Below are positions 8,237 through 16,352 of a DNA stretch of 64,000 nt, one piece after another. A model generated the notes under the pieces. That model searched no databases. It saw only the letters and a list, made by a program, of their open reading frames with translations, and had not been told where the DNA came from. The DNA is from Bacteroidales bacterium. Lineage in GTDB: Bacteria; Bacteroidota; Bacteroidia; Bacteroidales; Paludibacteraceae. The number at the start of each line of letters is the position of its first letter. The stretch's first letter is position 1. Location of the stretch: contig JALFYY010000013.1 in the NCBI GenBank assembly GCA_022783865.1, forward strand, positions 62,001-126,000, written 5' to 3'. Both the position numbers and the translations under genes were made by a program.

Positions 8237-8286
8237 ACCGACCGGTCACAGATGAAATCGCTCGTTTGTGGCCGGTCGGTGTTTTG
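8237..8286 (+). terminator. Intrinsic terminator after the HIT gene
   Basis: 14-base stem ACCGACCGGTCACA/TGTGGCCGGTCGGT (one G-U pair) followed by GTTTTGT. Confidence 0.8.
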
Positions 8287-8307
8287 TATCTATCGTACAC
8301 TCAAGCC

Positions 8308-8328
8308 ACATCCATGTTCCATGGATGT
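8308..8328. repeat. Inverted repeat
   Basis: ACATCCATG, TTC, CATGGATGT: a perfect 9-base inverted repeat with a 3-base loop and no U-tract. Confidence 0.5.
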
Positions 8329-8410
8329 CCCATGGTGCTACGGCTGTGCTGCGGGAGGCGGTAACATATTGGTACCGGAAGTATTCCACTTGGCTCACAA
8401 GATGCCTCTC

Positions 8411-8459
8411 TATCCCTAAAGTATCCCTAAAGTATCCCTAAAGGAAACCTAAAGGAAAA
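8411..8459. repeat. 11-base tandem array (TATCCCTAAAG)
   Basis: Three exact TATCCCTAAAG units, then GAAACCTAAAG and a partial unit. It is the reverse complement of the CTTTAGGGATA units at 18547 and 42930. Confidence 0.85.
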
Positions 8460-8528
8460 CTTGGTAGGTGAGGGCTGTGACAAAGCAGGTTGATTCGACA
8501 ATCTGACCCCTTGGGCAATCCGGCAATT

Positions 8529-8559
8529 ATGCAGGCGGGGACGCCCACACCCCGACAGC
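8529..8559 (-). repeat. B element (28-base GC-rich repeat)
   Basis: Minus-strand copy of TGTCGGGGTGTGGG-TGTCCCGCCCGCAT; other copies at 21497, 32352, 35789 and 42841. Confidence 0.7.
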
Positions 8560-8574
8560 ACCGGATAACAAAAA

Positions 8575-8599
8575 AGAGACAGGGCACGCCCGTCTCTAC
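8575..8599 (-). repeat. Palindromic repeat, family A
   Basis: AGAGACAGGGCACGCCCGT-CTCTAC, reverse orientation, one mismatch in the stem. It lies about 58 bases beyond the AddB-like stop codon and could act as its terminator. Confidence 0.65.
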
Positions 8600-8656
8600 T
8601 GCTATTGCTGTTCTCTGAGACGATGCACGCATCATCTCTACAAGATGTTGTAATGC

Positions 8657-11605
8657 TTATGAGGCGGTTTTCTTTACACCGCAGATTCGGCTGAAGGGGC
8701 AGTATTTGCAATTATCGTCAGACGGCATGGCGGTGAAAGGAATTGCCGGATTGAAGATTTCCTCCAAGACGGCTTGGAGCGCTTGGTTGAAACCCGTACT
8801 CATGTCTTGATAACCGTGCAGTTCGGGCTCGTCCTTCTTGATATAACAAATCTCTTTTTCGAACTCCTTGTCACTCTTCTTGATATAATAGATGTACGGG
8901 TAGCAGTTCTGCCCTGTGGTGTCGAGGAACATCCTGCTATAGCAGAGCGTCTGCCGTACGTGGTCGGCTTTGTTCTCCTCGTGAGAGAAGAGGGTATCCA
9001 ATGCAGAGAAATCACAATGCGGACTGCCGGTCTTGTAGTCCACGATACGGAGTCTGCCCTTCACTTCGTCGATACGGTCGGCAACACCATACAAAGTGAC
9101 CGTTCTGCCGCCCGACAGCGTGATTTGTGTGGAAACGGGCAGTTCGGAGCCTATATAATCGAAGGGCACAAGTGTGAGGTCGTGTCGGAGTATCTTCTGT
9201 ATATAGGCAGTGATAGTCTGTATCATAATGTTGTCCCAACCGGACAAGCGGGCATCGGCACTGACGGTATGCAGGAAAACTTCGCAATAGATGTTTTGCA
9301 CCATATTCCCCGAGGCTATCCGCTCTTGCATACCGTGGATAACGGCATCTGTTATCTTGGCACGATGGCGCAATGTTTTATCCCCTGAGGGGGCTGCATA
9401 CGGAGCATAGAGTTGCTGCATGACATTGTGTATCACCGTGCCTATTTGATTGACCTCTATCTCATCGGTGATCTTGTCTGCTTCTTTGATTCGCTCCACA
9501 TAGCCGAAGTAGAAATGCAGGGGACACGCCGCATAGGTGTTGAGTGCCGACGGCGAGAGGCTGCCGGGCTGCCGGCTGCCCGTTGCGGGGTTGATACGGC
9601 AGGTGAGGCGATTGAGCATGTCGGCGGTCTTGCGGACCACAGGCGGATTGGCTGCGGAGGCAGAAGGCGAATAGGATACGCTTATCTCTTTGACGGGTAT
9701 ATGATATTGATAGCGGAGCTGATAGACATAGCGTGACACTTCGCCCGAGTTGTTGTCGTCGGCTACGGTGTTTTGCAGCAAACAGATACGCTTGGCATGG
9801 GAGATGAGCCGATAGAAGTTGTAGGCAAAGACGGCATCTTCGCGTTGCGGGGTCGGCAGATGATAATAACAGCGCAGGTCGTAGGGAATGAAACTGTTGA
9901 GTTGCGGCGAACCGGGGAAGATGTCGTCGTTGCAATTGGTCATGATGACGGTGTCGAAATCAATACTGCGGCTCTCCAATACGCCCATGATTTGCAGTCC
10001 TTGCAATGGTTTTCCCTCGAAGGGGACAGCCTCCTGCGCAAGCAAGGCGAGCAAGATGCGATAGAGCGTTTTTTGCTCCATCGCAATATCAGGGTATCGG
10101 GGGAGGAGCGACAGCAGACGGTTGACTACACTACGGCTGCGATAGATATATTCGTTCTGCTCGGCATAGGTCTCAAATTCGTTCTCTGTGTTATCGTCCT
10201 TCGTTTTTGCCGGCTGTATCAGATTCTGCAGCAAGGTTTGCAACCGGTGGAGCAAATCAAGATTGTCGTGCGCCGTAAACAGCAAACCATGGAACAGCGG
10301 GCAACCGGCAAAATAGGAGGCAGGGAGGTAGGTGCGGTTGTTCCTGAGCATGTCCTGTTCATACTCGTCGGCTTGCTCTTTGATCAAAGGATAGATATAC
10401 GGATGGCGGAGGAGTGCCAATACGGGCCGGTAGTAGAACAGCACCTCGCTGTTGACTACGGTTTGTTGCAGCAGCAGTTCGCTCAGATGTTCGAAGAGCG
10501 AATAGACAGGCGTAAGGCGCAGTTGCTGCCCCATAGTGACGTTGATGTTGCTGATTTGTTGCGGTATGGCAGTCTTGAGCGGCAAGAGCATTCCCTCGTC
10601 AGGGAGTATGATGCCGATGTTGAGAAGGTTCTCATCCGCTTCTTCTTTCTTGACGAGTTGGTCCAGGATAGTGTAAATCTGTCCGGCTTGCCCTGTGGCG
10701 GACGGCACTTTGTAGAGGCGGATTTCGGGTGTATCCGGTTTGCCGGTTGCAGGAAGGGGATAGCGGGAGGGGAACTGAGTGGTGTTCTGCTCAAAATAGA
10801 ACGATGCCCGGTTCTGCGGGTCGCGGAGCCATTCGGATTCGTAATCCCAATAGAAGTCGGCTTTGCCGAACTGCTTCAACTTAGCCATCAGTGAACGTTC
10901 TGTTTCGGTCAGGGCATTGAAACCGATGAAGATATAACGCTGTCCAGTGACTTTGTCTTCTGTCAGCGTTTCCACCACGTGGCGCTGCTGCATACCGCCG
11001 TATGCCAGACCATCGGCTTGCAAGTTCTTCCGAAGATCCGTATAGACAGGATAGAGGCAGTCCCATAGCGACAAGAAACTGTCCCGATACTTGTTTGCAG
11101 TATCGGAGTGCATATCGCGGATAAATGTCTCCACCGAATGCCGCTCTTCTTCGCCCAACTCACTCATGCGCTCATCGATGGCTTTCATGTCTCTCAGACT
11201 GCTGAACAATTGGTCTGCAGGGATTAAATGCTGGTCGATCTCGTTGAAATCGCTGAGCATCATCCGTCCCCAGAAGATGAAATCATCGAAACTCTCCGTT
11301 TGCCGGTTCAGTTTGCCGGTATATATTTTATAGAGCCGGAAGAGCAGGTCGATAGAGTCTGCCAAACGATAGGGCGACAGAGCGTCGAAGAGCTCGTTGA
11401 TGGTGCAGATCTTTGGCGCGAAGACAGGTTGGGCGGTTTGTCCGGCAAGATACTTGCGAAAGAAAATGCCCGCTCTTTTATAGGGAAAGACAAAGGTGAA
11501 GTCCGACACTTGTGTGCCATGTTGTTTCCAATAAGCGGCGGCTACCCGTGCCAAAAAAGATTGCGGCTGTGCCTGAGACGAAGGGTTGTTTTCGGTGTAG
11601 GACAT
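8657..11605 (-). CDS. PD-(D/E)XK nuclease family protein, AddB/RecB-nuclease-like
   Basis: A 982-residue protein. The N-terminal two thirds resemble an inactivated superfamily I helicase (FVFPYKRAGIFFRKYL replaces the P-loop). The C-terminal part is a RecB-type nuclease with IVDYKTG (Asp856, Lys858). Four cysteines, Cys694 in YAACPLHFYF and Cys966/969/975 in NCKYCPFSRICG, match the iron-sulfur staple of AddB and Cas4-like nucleases. It probably takes part in double-strand-break end processing, as AddB does with AddA. No AddA/UvrD helicase is adjacent. It starts two bases after the uvrA stop, so DNA-repair genes are grouped. Confidence 0.88.
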   Translation of the reverse strand: MSYTENNPSSQAQPQSFLARVAAAYWKQHGTQVSDFTFVFPYKRAGIFFRKYLAGQTAQPVFAPKICTINELFDALSPYRLADSIDLLFRLYKIYTGKLNRQTESFDDFIFWGRMMLSDFNEIDQHLIPADQLFSSLRDMKAIDERMSELGEEERHSVETFIRDMHSDTANKYRDSFLSLWDCLYPVYTDLRKNLQADGLAYGGMQQRHVVETLTEDKVTGQRYIFIGFNALTETERSLMAKLKQFGKADFYWDYESEWLRDPQNRASFYFEQNTTQFPSRYPLPATGKPDTPEIRLYKVPSATGQAGQIYTILDQLVKKEEADENLLNIGIILPDEGMLLPLKTAIPQQISNINVTMGQQLRLTPVYSLFEHLSELLLQQTVVNSEVLFYYRPVLALLRHPYIYPLIKEQADEYEQDMLRNNRTYLPASYFAGCPLFHGLLFTAHDNLDLLHRLQTLLQNLIQPAKTKDDNTENEFETYAEQNEYIYRSRSVVNRLLSLLPRYPDIAMEQKTLYRILLALLAQEAVPFEGKPLQGLQIMGVLESRSIDFDTVIMTNCNDDIFPGSPQLNSFIPYDLRCYYHLPTPQREDAVFAYNFYRLISHAKRICLLQNTVADDNNSGEVSRYVYQLRYQYHIPVKEISVSYSPSASAANPPVVRKTADMLNRLTCRINPATGSRQPGSLSPSALNTYAACPLHFYFGYVERIKEADKITDEIEVNQIGTVIHNVMQQLYAPYAAPSGDKTLRHRAKITDAVIHGMQERIASGNMVQNIYCEVFLHTVSADARLSGWDNIMIQTITAYIQKILRHDLTLVPFDYIGSELPVSTQITLSGGRTVTLYGVADRIDEVKGRLRIVDYKTGSPHCDFSALDTLFSHEENKADHVRQTLCYSRMFLDTTGQNCYPYIYYIKKSDKEFEKEICYIKKDEPELHGYQDMSTGFNQALQAVLEEIFNPAIPFTAMPSDDNCKYCPFSRICGVKKTAS

Positions 11606-11607
11606 GG

Positions 11608-14445
11608 TTATAAGTATCTACCGGTTATGCTGCTCTTATTGTTCCTGATTTCCTCTTGTGTACCGCAGGCTACCACCTGACCGCCGCCTTTTCCGCCTTC
11701 GGGTCCCATATCGATGAGGTAGTCGCACGCGCGGATAACGTCCAAGTTGTGCTCAATGATAATGACGGTATTGCCCTTGTCCACCAATCGGCGCAAGACT
11801 GAGAGCAGCACACGGATATCTTCGAAATGGAGTCCGGTGGTGGGCTCGTCCAATATATATAATGTGTTGCCCGTGTCGCGCTTCGAGAGTTCGGTGGACA
11901 GTTTGAGCCGTTGGCTTTCGCCGCCCGAAAGGGTGGTACTGCTTTGCCCCAATTTGATGTAGCCGAGTCCGACCTCCTGCATGGTTTGAATCTTATTGAG
12001 TATATAAGGCTGGCTCTCGAAGAACTCTACGGCTTGGTTGACCGTCATATCCAATACGTCGGCTATCGTTTTTCCTTTGAAACGTACTTCCAGAGTCTCT
12101 TTGTTGTAGCGCTTTCCGCCGCACGCCTCGCAGGGGATATAGACGTCTGAGAGGAAATGCATCTGAATCGTCTTATAGCCATTACCCGAACATTCTTCAC
12201 ATCGCCCTCCGGCAGTGTTGAACGAGAAACGCCCCGGTTTCCAGCCGCGTATCTGCGATTCGGGCAGTTGGGAAAAGAGGTTGCGGATATCGGAGAATAC
12301 GCCGATATAGGTGGCAGGATTGCTGCGCGGTGTGCGCCCGATAGGACTTTGGTCAACTGCCACCACTTTGTCGATATATTCTATTCCTTCAACGCTTTCG
12401 TAGGGCATAGGGTCGCGCAAGGAGCGGTAGAAATGCTGCGACAACAAAGGATATAGTGTCTGATTGATAAGTGTGGACTTGCCCGACCCCGACACACCTG
12501 TAACGCCTATCATTTTGCCTAAGGGGAAGGATACATCGATGTTCTTGAGGTTATTGCCTTTGCAGCCCTTGAGGGTGAGATATTTTACCGCTTCATCTTT
12601 GGGATAGGCAGCGGGCAAAGCTAAGGGGGTTGTCTGTTTGAGATAATGTGCCGTCAGCGTGTCCGACTGCAGCATTTCAGCGGGTGTGCCGGCAAAGACA
12701 ACCTTGCCGCCCAAGCGGCCTGCTTTTGGTCCGATATCCACTATATAGTCCGCTTCGCGCATCATCTGTTCGTCATGTTCTACCACAATGACGGTGTTGC
12801 CCATGTTGCGGAGTTGTTTGAGCGATTGAATCAGACGCTCGTTGTCGCGCTGGTGGAGTCCGATACTCGGTTCATCCAATATATAGAGCACATTCACCAA
12901 CTGCGAACCAATCTGCGTTGCCAACCGGATACGCTGACTCTCGCCACCTGACAGACTGTCGGACGAACGGGAAAGCGACAAGTACGACAGACCGACGTTC
13001 AACATAAAGCGGAGACGGCTGCGTATTTCTTTGAGTATCTCGGTGGCTATGGTGCGTTGTTTGTCGGTCAGCCGTTGTTCCGCCTTGTCCAAGAACTCCA
13101 ACAAATCGGCGATATCCATATCCGCCAACTCTGCTATATTCTTGCCTGCGAAGCGATAACTCAGGCTCTCTTGGTTGAGCCGTGCGCCATGGCAGATGGG
13201 ACAAACGATGGTTTTGGAGTATTGACTCGCCCATTTCTGTTCCGTATCCGACGCACTTTCCTCCTGTTGGATTTCGATATAGCGGATAATGCCCTCGTAG
13301 CGCAAGAAATAGTTGTTCTCGGTGAGCGTCTCGCTCTCTATCTGCAATTGCTCATCGGTCCCGTTCATAATTTCGTCAATCGCCTCTTCGGGCAATTCGG
13401 CAAAGGGAGTACGAATATCGCAGTCGTATTGGGTGAGTATCGCTTCAATCTGTTTGAAAAGAGTGCTCTTTTTCTGTTTGCCTAATGGTTGGATAGCGCC
13501 ATTGGCGATTGACAGACTCTTATCGGGAACGATTTTGTCCAAATCAATCATATTGATAGTGCCGAGTCCCTTGCAATGCGGGCAAGCGCCTTGGGGTGAA
13601 TTGAACGAGAAGGAGTGGGGAGCCGGTTCTGCATACGACAGACCGGTGGTGGGGCACATGAGGTTGCGGGAGAAATATTTCACCATCATCTCCTCTGCGC
13701 TTTCTTCGGCATATTCTGCCACCATGACAACACCATTGCCTTGCTGCATGGCTTTACCGATGGAATCCATGAGGCGCTTGCGGTCATCGTCGGTCGGATC
13801 AGACTTTATCTTCAGCCGGTCGATCACGAGCTCGATACTATGATTCTTGTATCGGTCGAGCTTCATACCGAAAGTCAGTTCCTGCATTGCGCCGTCGATG
13901 CGCATATACATGAATCCTTTGCGACGGTAGCGATCGAGGAGTTCCTTGTAGTGTCCTTTCCTGTTCTTTACCAACGGCGCCAAAAGGAGAAGCTTCTTGC
14001 CTGAATAGAAATCAAGAATGCGCTCCACAATCTGTTCGTCGGTATAGTGTACCATCTTTTCACCGGTGAGATAACTATACGCTTCACCGGCACGGGCATA
14101 GAGCAAACGGAGATAATCGTAGATTTCGGTTACGGTGCCGACCGTAGAACGGGGGTTCTTGTTGGTCGTCTTTTGGTCAATAGAGATTACCGGACTCAAG
14201 CCTGTAATCTTGTCCACGTCCGGGCGTTCCATATTGCCCAAGAATCCCCGGGCATAGGCGGAGAAAGTGTCGATATATCGGCGCTGTCCTTCGGCAAAGA
14301 TAGTGTCGAAAGCCAGACTCGATTTGCCGCTGCCCGATAAGCCGGTTATTACCGTCATAGCGTGACGGGGCAACCGCACGTTCACATTCTTCAGATTGTG
14401 AACACGAGCCCCGATAACTTCGATATATTCTTGTTCTTCTTTCAC
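11608..14445 (-). CDS. uvrA: Excinuclease ABC subunit A
   Basis: Damage-recognition ATPase of nucleotide excision repair, 945 residues, usual length. Two ABC modules: Walker A GLSGSGKSS (Lys41) and GVSGSGKST (Lys656), each with an LSGGESQR signature. Zinc modules include CPHCKG and CEECSG/CEACGG. The initiation codon is GTG at 14445, directly abutting the TAA of the upstream secreted-protein gene (TAAGTG), which implies translational coupling. N-terminal sequence EYIEVIGARVHNLKN fits the family at this start. Followed by the AddB-like gene after two bases. The product acts in the cytosol with UvrB and UvrC, not in this window. Confidence 0.97.
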   Translation of the reverse strand: MKEEQEYIEVIGARVHNLKNVNVRLPRHAMTVITGLSGSGKSSLAFDTIFAEGQRRYIDTFSAYARGFLGNMERPDVDKITGLSPVISIDQKTTNKNPRSTVGTVTEIYDYLRLLYARAGEAYSYLTGEKMVHYTDEQIVERILDFYSGKKLLLLAPLVKNRKGHYKELLDRYRRKGFMYMRIDGAMQELTFGMKLDRYKNHSIELVIDRLKIKSDPTDDDRKRLMDSIGKAMQQGNGVVMVAEYAEESAEEMMVKYFSRNLMCPTTGLSYAEPAPHSFSFNSPQGACPHCKGLGTINMIDLDKIVPDKSLSIANGAIQPLGKQKKSTLFKQIEAILTQYDCDIRTPFAELPEEAIDEIMNGTDEQLQIESETLTENNYFLRYEGIIRYIEIQQEESASDTEQKWASQYSKTIVCPICHGARLNQESLSYRFAGKNIAELADMDIADLLEFLDKAEQRLTDKQRTIATEILKEIRSRLRFMLNVGLSYLSLSRSSDSLSGGESQRIRLATQIGSQLVNVLYILDEPSIGLHQRDNERLIQSLKQLRNMGNTVIVVEHDEQMMREADYIVDIGPKAGRLGGKVVFAGTPAEMLQSDTLTAHYLKQTTPLALPAAYPKDEAVKYLTLKGCKGNNLKNIDVSFPLGKMIGVTGVSGSGKSTLINQTLYPLLSQHFYRSLRDPMPYESVEGIEYIDKVVAVDQSPIGRTPRSNPATYIGVFSDIRNLFSQLPESQIRGWKPGRFSFNTAGGRCEECSGNGYKTIQMHFLSDVYIPCEACGGKRYNKETLEVRFKGKTIADVLDMTVNQAVEFFESQPYILNKIQTMQEVGLGYIKLGQSSTTLSGGESQRLKLSTELSKRDTGNTLYILDEPTTGLHFEDIRVLLSVLRRLVDKGNTVIIIEHNLDVIRACDYLIDMGPEGGKGGGQVVACGTQEEIRNNKSSITGRYL

Positions 14446-15324
14446 TTATCGTATCACTTTATGCGTTCCCGACTGTGTTTTGTAGATGTACATACCGGCA
14501 GGCAGCGTAGCGTCTTCTGCCTTATCAAAATGCCCGATATAATTGCCCACAACGGTATAGATGTCCACTCCTTGTGAGTAGTCGGTGAGGTCGGATAGGT
14601 CGCTGGATACGGCAGGTGCCACGGCTTCTTCCCAAGTGGTGGCGACTCGCAAGCCGTCGATGACGAGCCAGCCGTCAGCGTCGTAGCCTCGGAGTTGCAC
14701 ATTGGCAGGTGCAATGTCCTTTTTGCTGTTGTCCACCAGAGTTCTGATGGTCGGCTCAGTCGGTTCGGTGGTAGCCGGCTGTTCCAATACGAATAGTGAT
14801 ACTTCGTCATTGTTCGCGCCCTCGAGAATGGTGTATTTCACTACGATGAGATATACTTTCTGACCGTCAAGAGCCTCCTCCGTAAATACGGCTTTCTGGT
14901 TGTCGGCAAAAGCGAGTCCTATTCTACTGTCAGCGTCTAACAATACGCGGGCATTGAGGTTGAACTCCGCCTTGTTGTTGTCGCGTAGCGCAAAGAAATA
15001 GCCCTTTTTATAGTTGATGACCGGTTGGAAGAGGAATGCGGCATAGACAGTGCCTTTGCTCACTTCTTTGAAAGCCAAGTGGGGTTGTGAACTGCCAGAT
15101 TTGCAATCGATAATGGCTGCGTTGCCCACACCGGAACCGATGTAGCCCGTGAACTCCAAGCCGTTGGTCAGGGTGATGCCCGACGGCTCGCCGTATTGCG
15201 TGTACCACCCGTGCCCTGTCAAGTCGTCGCCGAGCGGATAGTTGAAATCTTCTTGTACCAAAACTTCTGCTTGTGCCATAGCAACGCAGAGCAGCATTGG
15301 CAATAAACTTAAACCGTGTTTCAT
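14446..15324 (-). CDS. Secreted protein with T9SS-like C-terminal sorting domain
   Basis: 292 residues. A classic signal peptide (KHGLSLLPMLLCVAMAQA) is followed by a region of beta-sandwich character (VLVQEDFNYPLGDDLTGHGWYTQYG..., FRALRDNNKAEFNLNARVLL-like strands) reminiscent of LamG/concanavalin-type secreted modules, though I cannot assign a family. The last ~55 residues (GVDIYTVVGNYIGHF... LPAGMYIYKTQSGTHKVIR) fit the short T9SS type A sorting pattern. It is the first gene of an operon with uvrA and addB-like, a surprising partner for DNA repair. A -7 box TATATTTG lies 27 bases upstream. Confidence 0.75.
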   Translation of the reverse strand: MKHGLSLLPMLLCVAMAQAEVLVQEDFNYPLGDDLTGHGWYTQYGEPSGITLTNGLEFTGYIGSGVGNAAIIDCKSGSSQPHLAFKEVSKGTVYAAFLFQPVINYKKGYFFALRDNNKAEFNLNARVLLDADSRIGLAFADNQKAVFTEEALDGQKVYLIVVKYTILEGANNDEVSLFVLEQPATTEPTEPTIRTLVDNSKKDIAPANVQLRGYDADGWLVIDGLRVATTWEEAVAPAVSSDLSDLTDYSQGVDIYTVVGNYIGHFDKAEDATLPAGMYIYKTQSGTHKVIR

Positions 15325-15350
15325 AATCTTTATTCCGTTGTAATAAGTTG

Positions 15351-15358
15351 CAAATATA
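15351..15358 (-). promoter_or_regulatory. -7 box for the secreted protein-uvrA operon
   Basis: TATATTTG on the minus strand; no clear -33 box. Confidence 0.55.
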
Positions 15359-15373
15359 CGAATAATTTCTGAA

Positions 15374-16129
15374 TCAGATGAGGAGCATCAGCACAAATCC
15401 GGCAATCAGAGCGAAGGTAGCCGCCTTTTGATAACCGTGCGCATGCGATTCGGGTATCATCTCATCGCTCACTACATAGAGCATGGCACCGCCGGAAAAT
15501 GCCAGCATAAAGGGCAATAATACCACTGATATCGACCCCAAATAATACCCGATCAGCACGCCTGCAATCTCCAATAAGCTGACGATAACGGCAATGCAAA
15601 AAGTGCGTCGGTAGCCAACTCCTGCCAAGAGCAACGGCGAAATGATTACCATTCCTTCCGGGATGTTTTGCAGCGAGATGGCAATGGCTACATTGACGGC
15701 ATTCGTAGCCATCTGAGCCGTTCCGCCGTCGGCAAATCCTACGCCTGCCGACATACCTTCGGGCAGTTTGTGCAAGGCGATAGCGAGTACGAAGAGCAGC
15801 GTCCGGTCCAATCGTTCGTTGTTGCAGTGCTGTTCCGGTTCCATGCCCGTCAGACGGTGCAAATGCGGCGTCACCTTGTCCAACACCGTGAGCAATGCTG
15901 CGCCGCAGAACACTCCGACTATGGGAATAATTTGCTCCGCCCAACTGTCGTACATACCGAAAGCGGGCAATATGAGTCCCACTATCGCTGCCGCCATCAT
16001 GATGCCCGCACAAAAGCCGATGATGGAGTCGTTGAGACGGTGGGGAACTTTGCGGATAAAGAATCCGAGGACGGCACCTAACAGCGTGGAACCGCCTATC
16101 CCTATGATAGTTAATATGAAATCTGACAT
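15374..16129 (-). CDS. ZIP family divalent metal transporter
   Basis: Integral membrane protein of 251 residues with about eight helices. Metal-site helices are visible: ALHKLPEGMSAGVG and SLQNIPEGMVIISPLLLAGVG, the paired (H/N)xPEG motifs of helices IV and V in ZIP transporters, separated from the N-terminal helices by a His-containing loop (PHLHRLTGMEPEQHCNNE). Likely imports zinc or another divalent cation. The frame stays open upstream, but the ATG at 16129 follows a good promoter (16158-16189) and the MSDFILTIIGIGGST start fits the family. Monocistronic; divergent from htpG. Confidence 0.93.
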   Translation of the reverse strand: MSDFILTIIGIGGSTLLGAVLGFFIRKVPHRLNDSIIGFCAGIMMAAAIVGLILPAFGMYDSWAEQIIPIVGVFCGAALLTVLDKVTPHLHRLTGMEPEQHCNNERLDRTLLFVLAIALHKLPEGMSAGVGFADGGTAQMATNAVNVAIAISLQNIPEGMVIISPLLLAGVGYRRTFCIAVIVSLLEIAGVLIGYYLGSISVVLLPFMLAFSGGAMLYVVSDEMIPESHAHGYQKAATFALIAGFVLMLLI

Positions 16130-16157
16130 ATTCTGTTTCGTGCAAAAGGTTAATCTG

Positions 16158-16189
16158 CAAAGGTACGAATTTTTTGCCGTTTTCCCAAG
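16158..16189 (-). promoter_or_regulatory. Promoter for the ZIP transporter gene
   Basis: Minus strand: CTTG (16186-16189), 20 bases, TACCTTTG (16158-16165). This places the true start downstream of the longer open frame. Confidence 0.75.
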
Positions 16190-16255
16190 CGTTGCGCCCG
16201 CCGAGCGGTAAAAAAGTTCCGTCATGGCAGTCAGGGTGCCGGTGCGGTCTGACAA

Positions 16256-16287
16256 ATTGGCAGAAACCAAGCACCAAAATATCTTTG
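16256..16287 (+). promoter_or_regulatory. Promoter for htpG
   Basis: ATTG (16256-16259), 20 bases, TATCTTTG (16280-16287). Confidence 0.65.
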
Positions 16288-16352
16288 GCACGGATTTCGT
16301 ATAGCCGAAAATATCAACAGATAATAATAGTAATACATAAACATATATCATT

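Larger units (their letters stand above)
8212..8656. other. Convergent gap filled with repeats
   Basis: Between the convergent HIT and AddB-like genes I see no gene. Contents in order: terminator, inverted repeat (8308), 11-base array (8411), an 8-base pair on the reverse strand (8492-8507), B element (8529) and A palindrome (8575). It is the densest sampling of the repeat families in a short space. Confidence 0.75.

Noticed and set aside
8171..8419. 82-codon plus-strand frame overlapping the HIT gene end
   Set aside because: It crosses the HIT terminator hairpin and an inverted repeat; composition is not coding-like.
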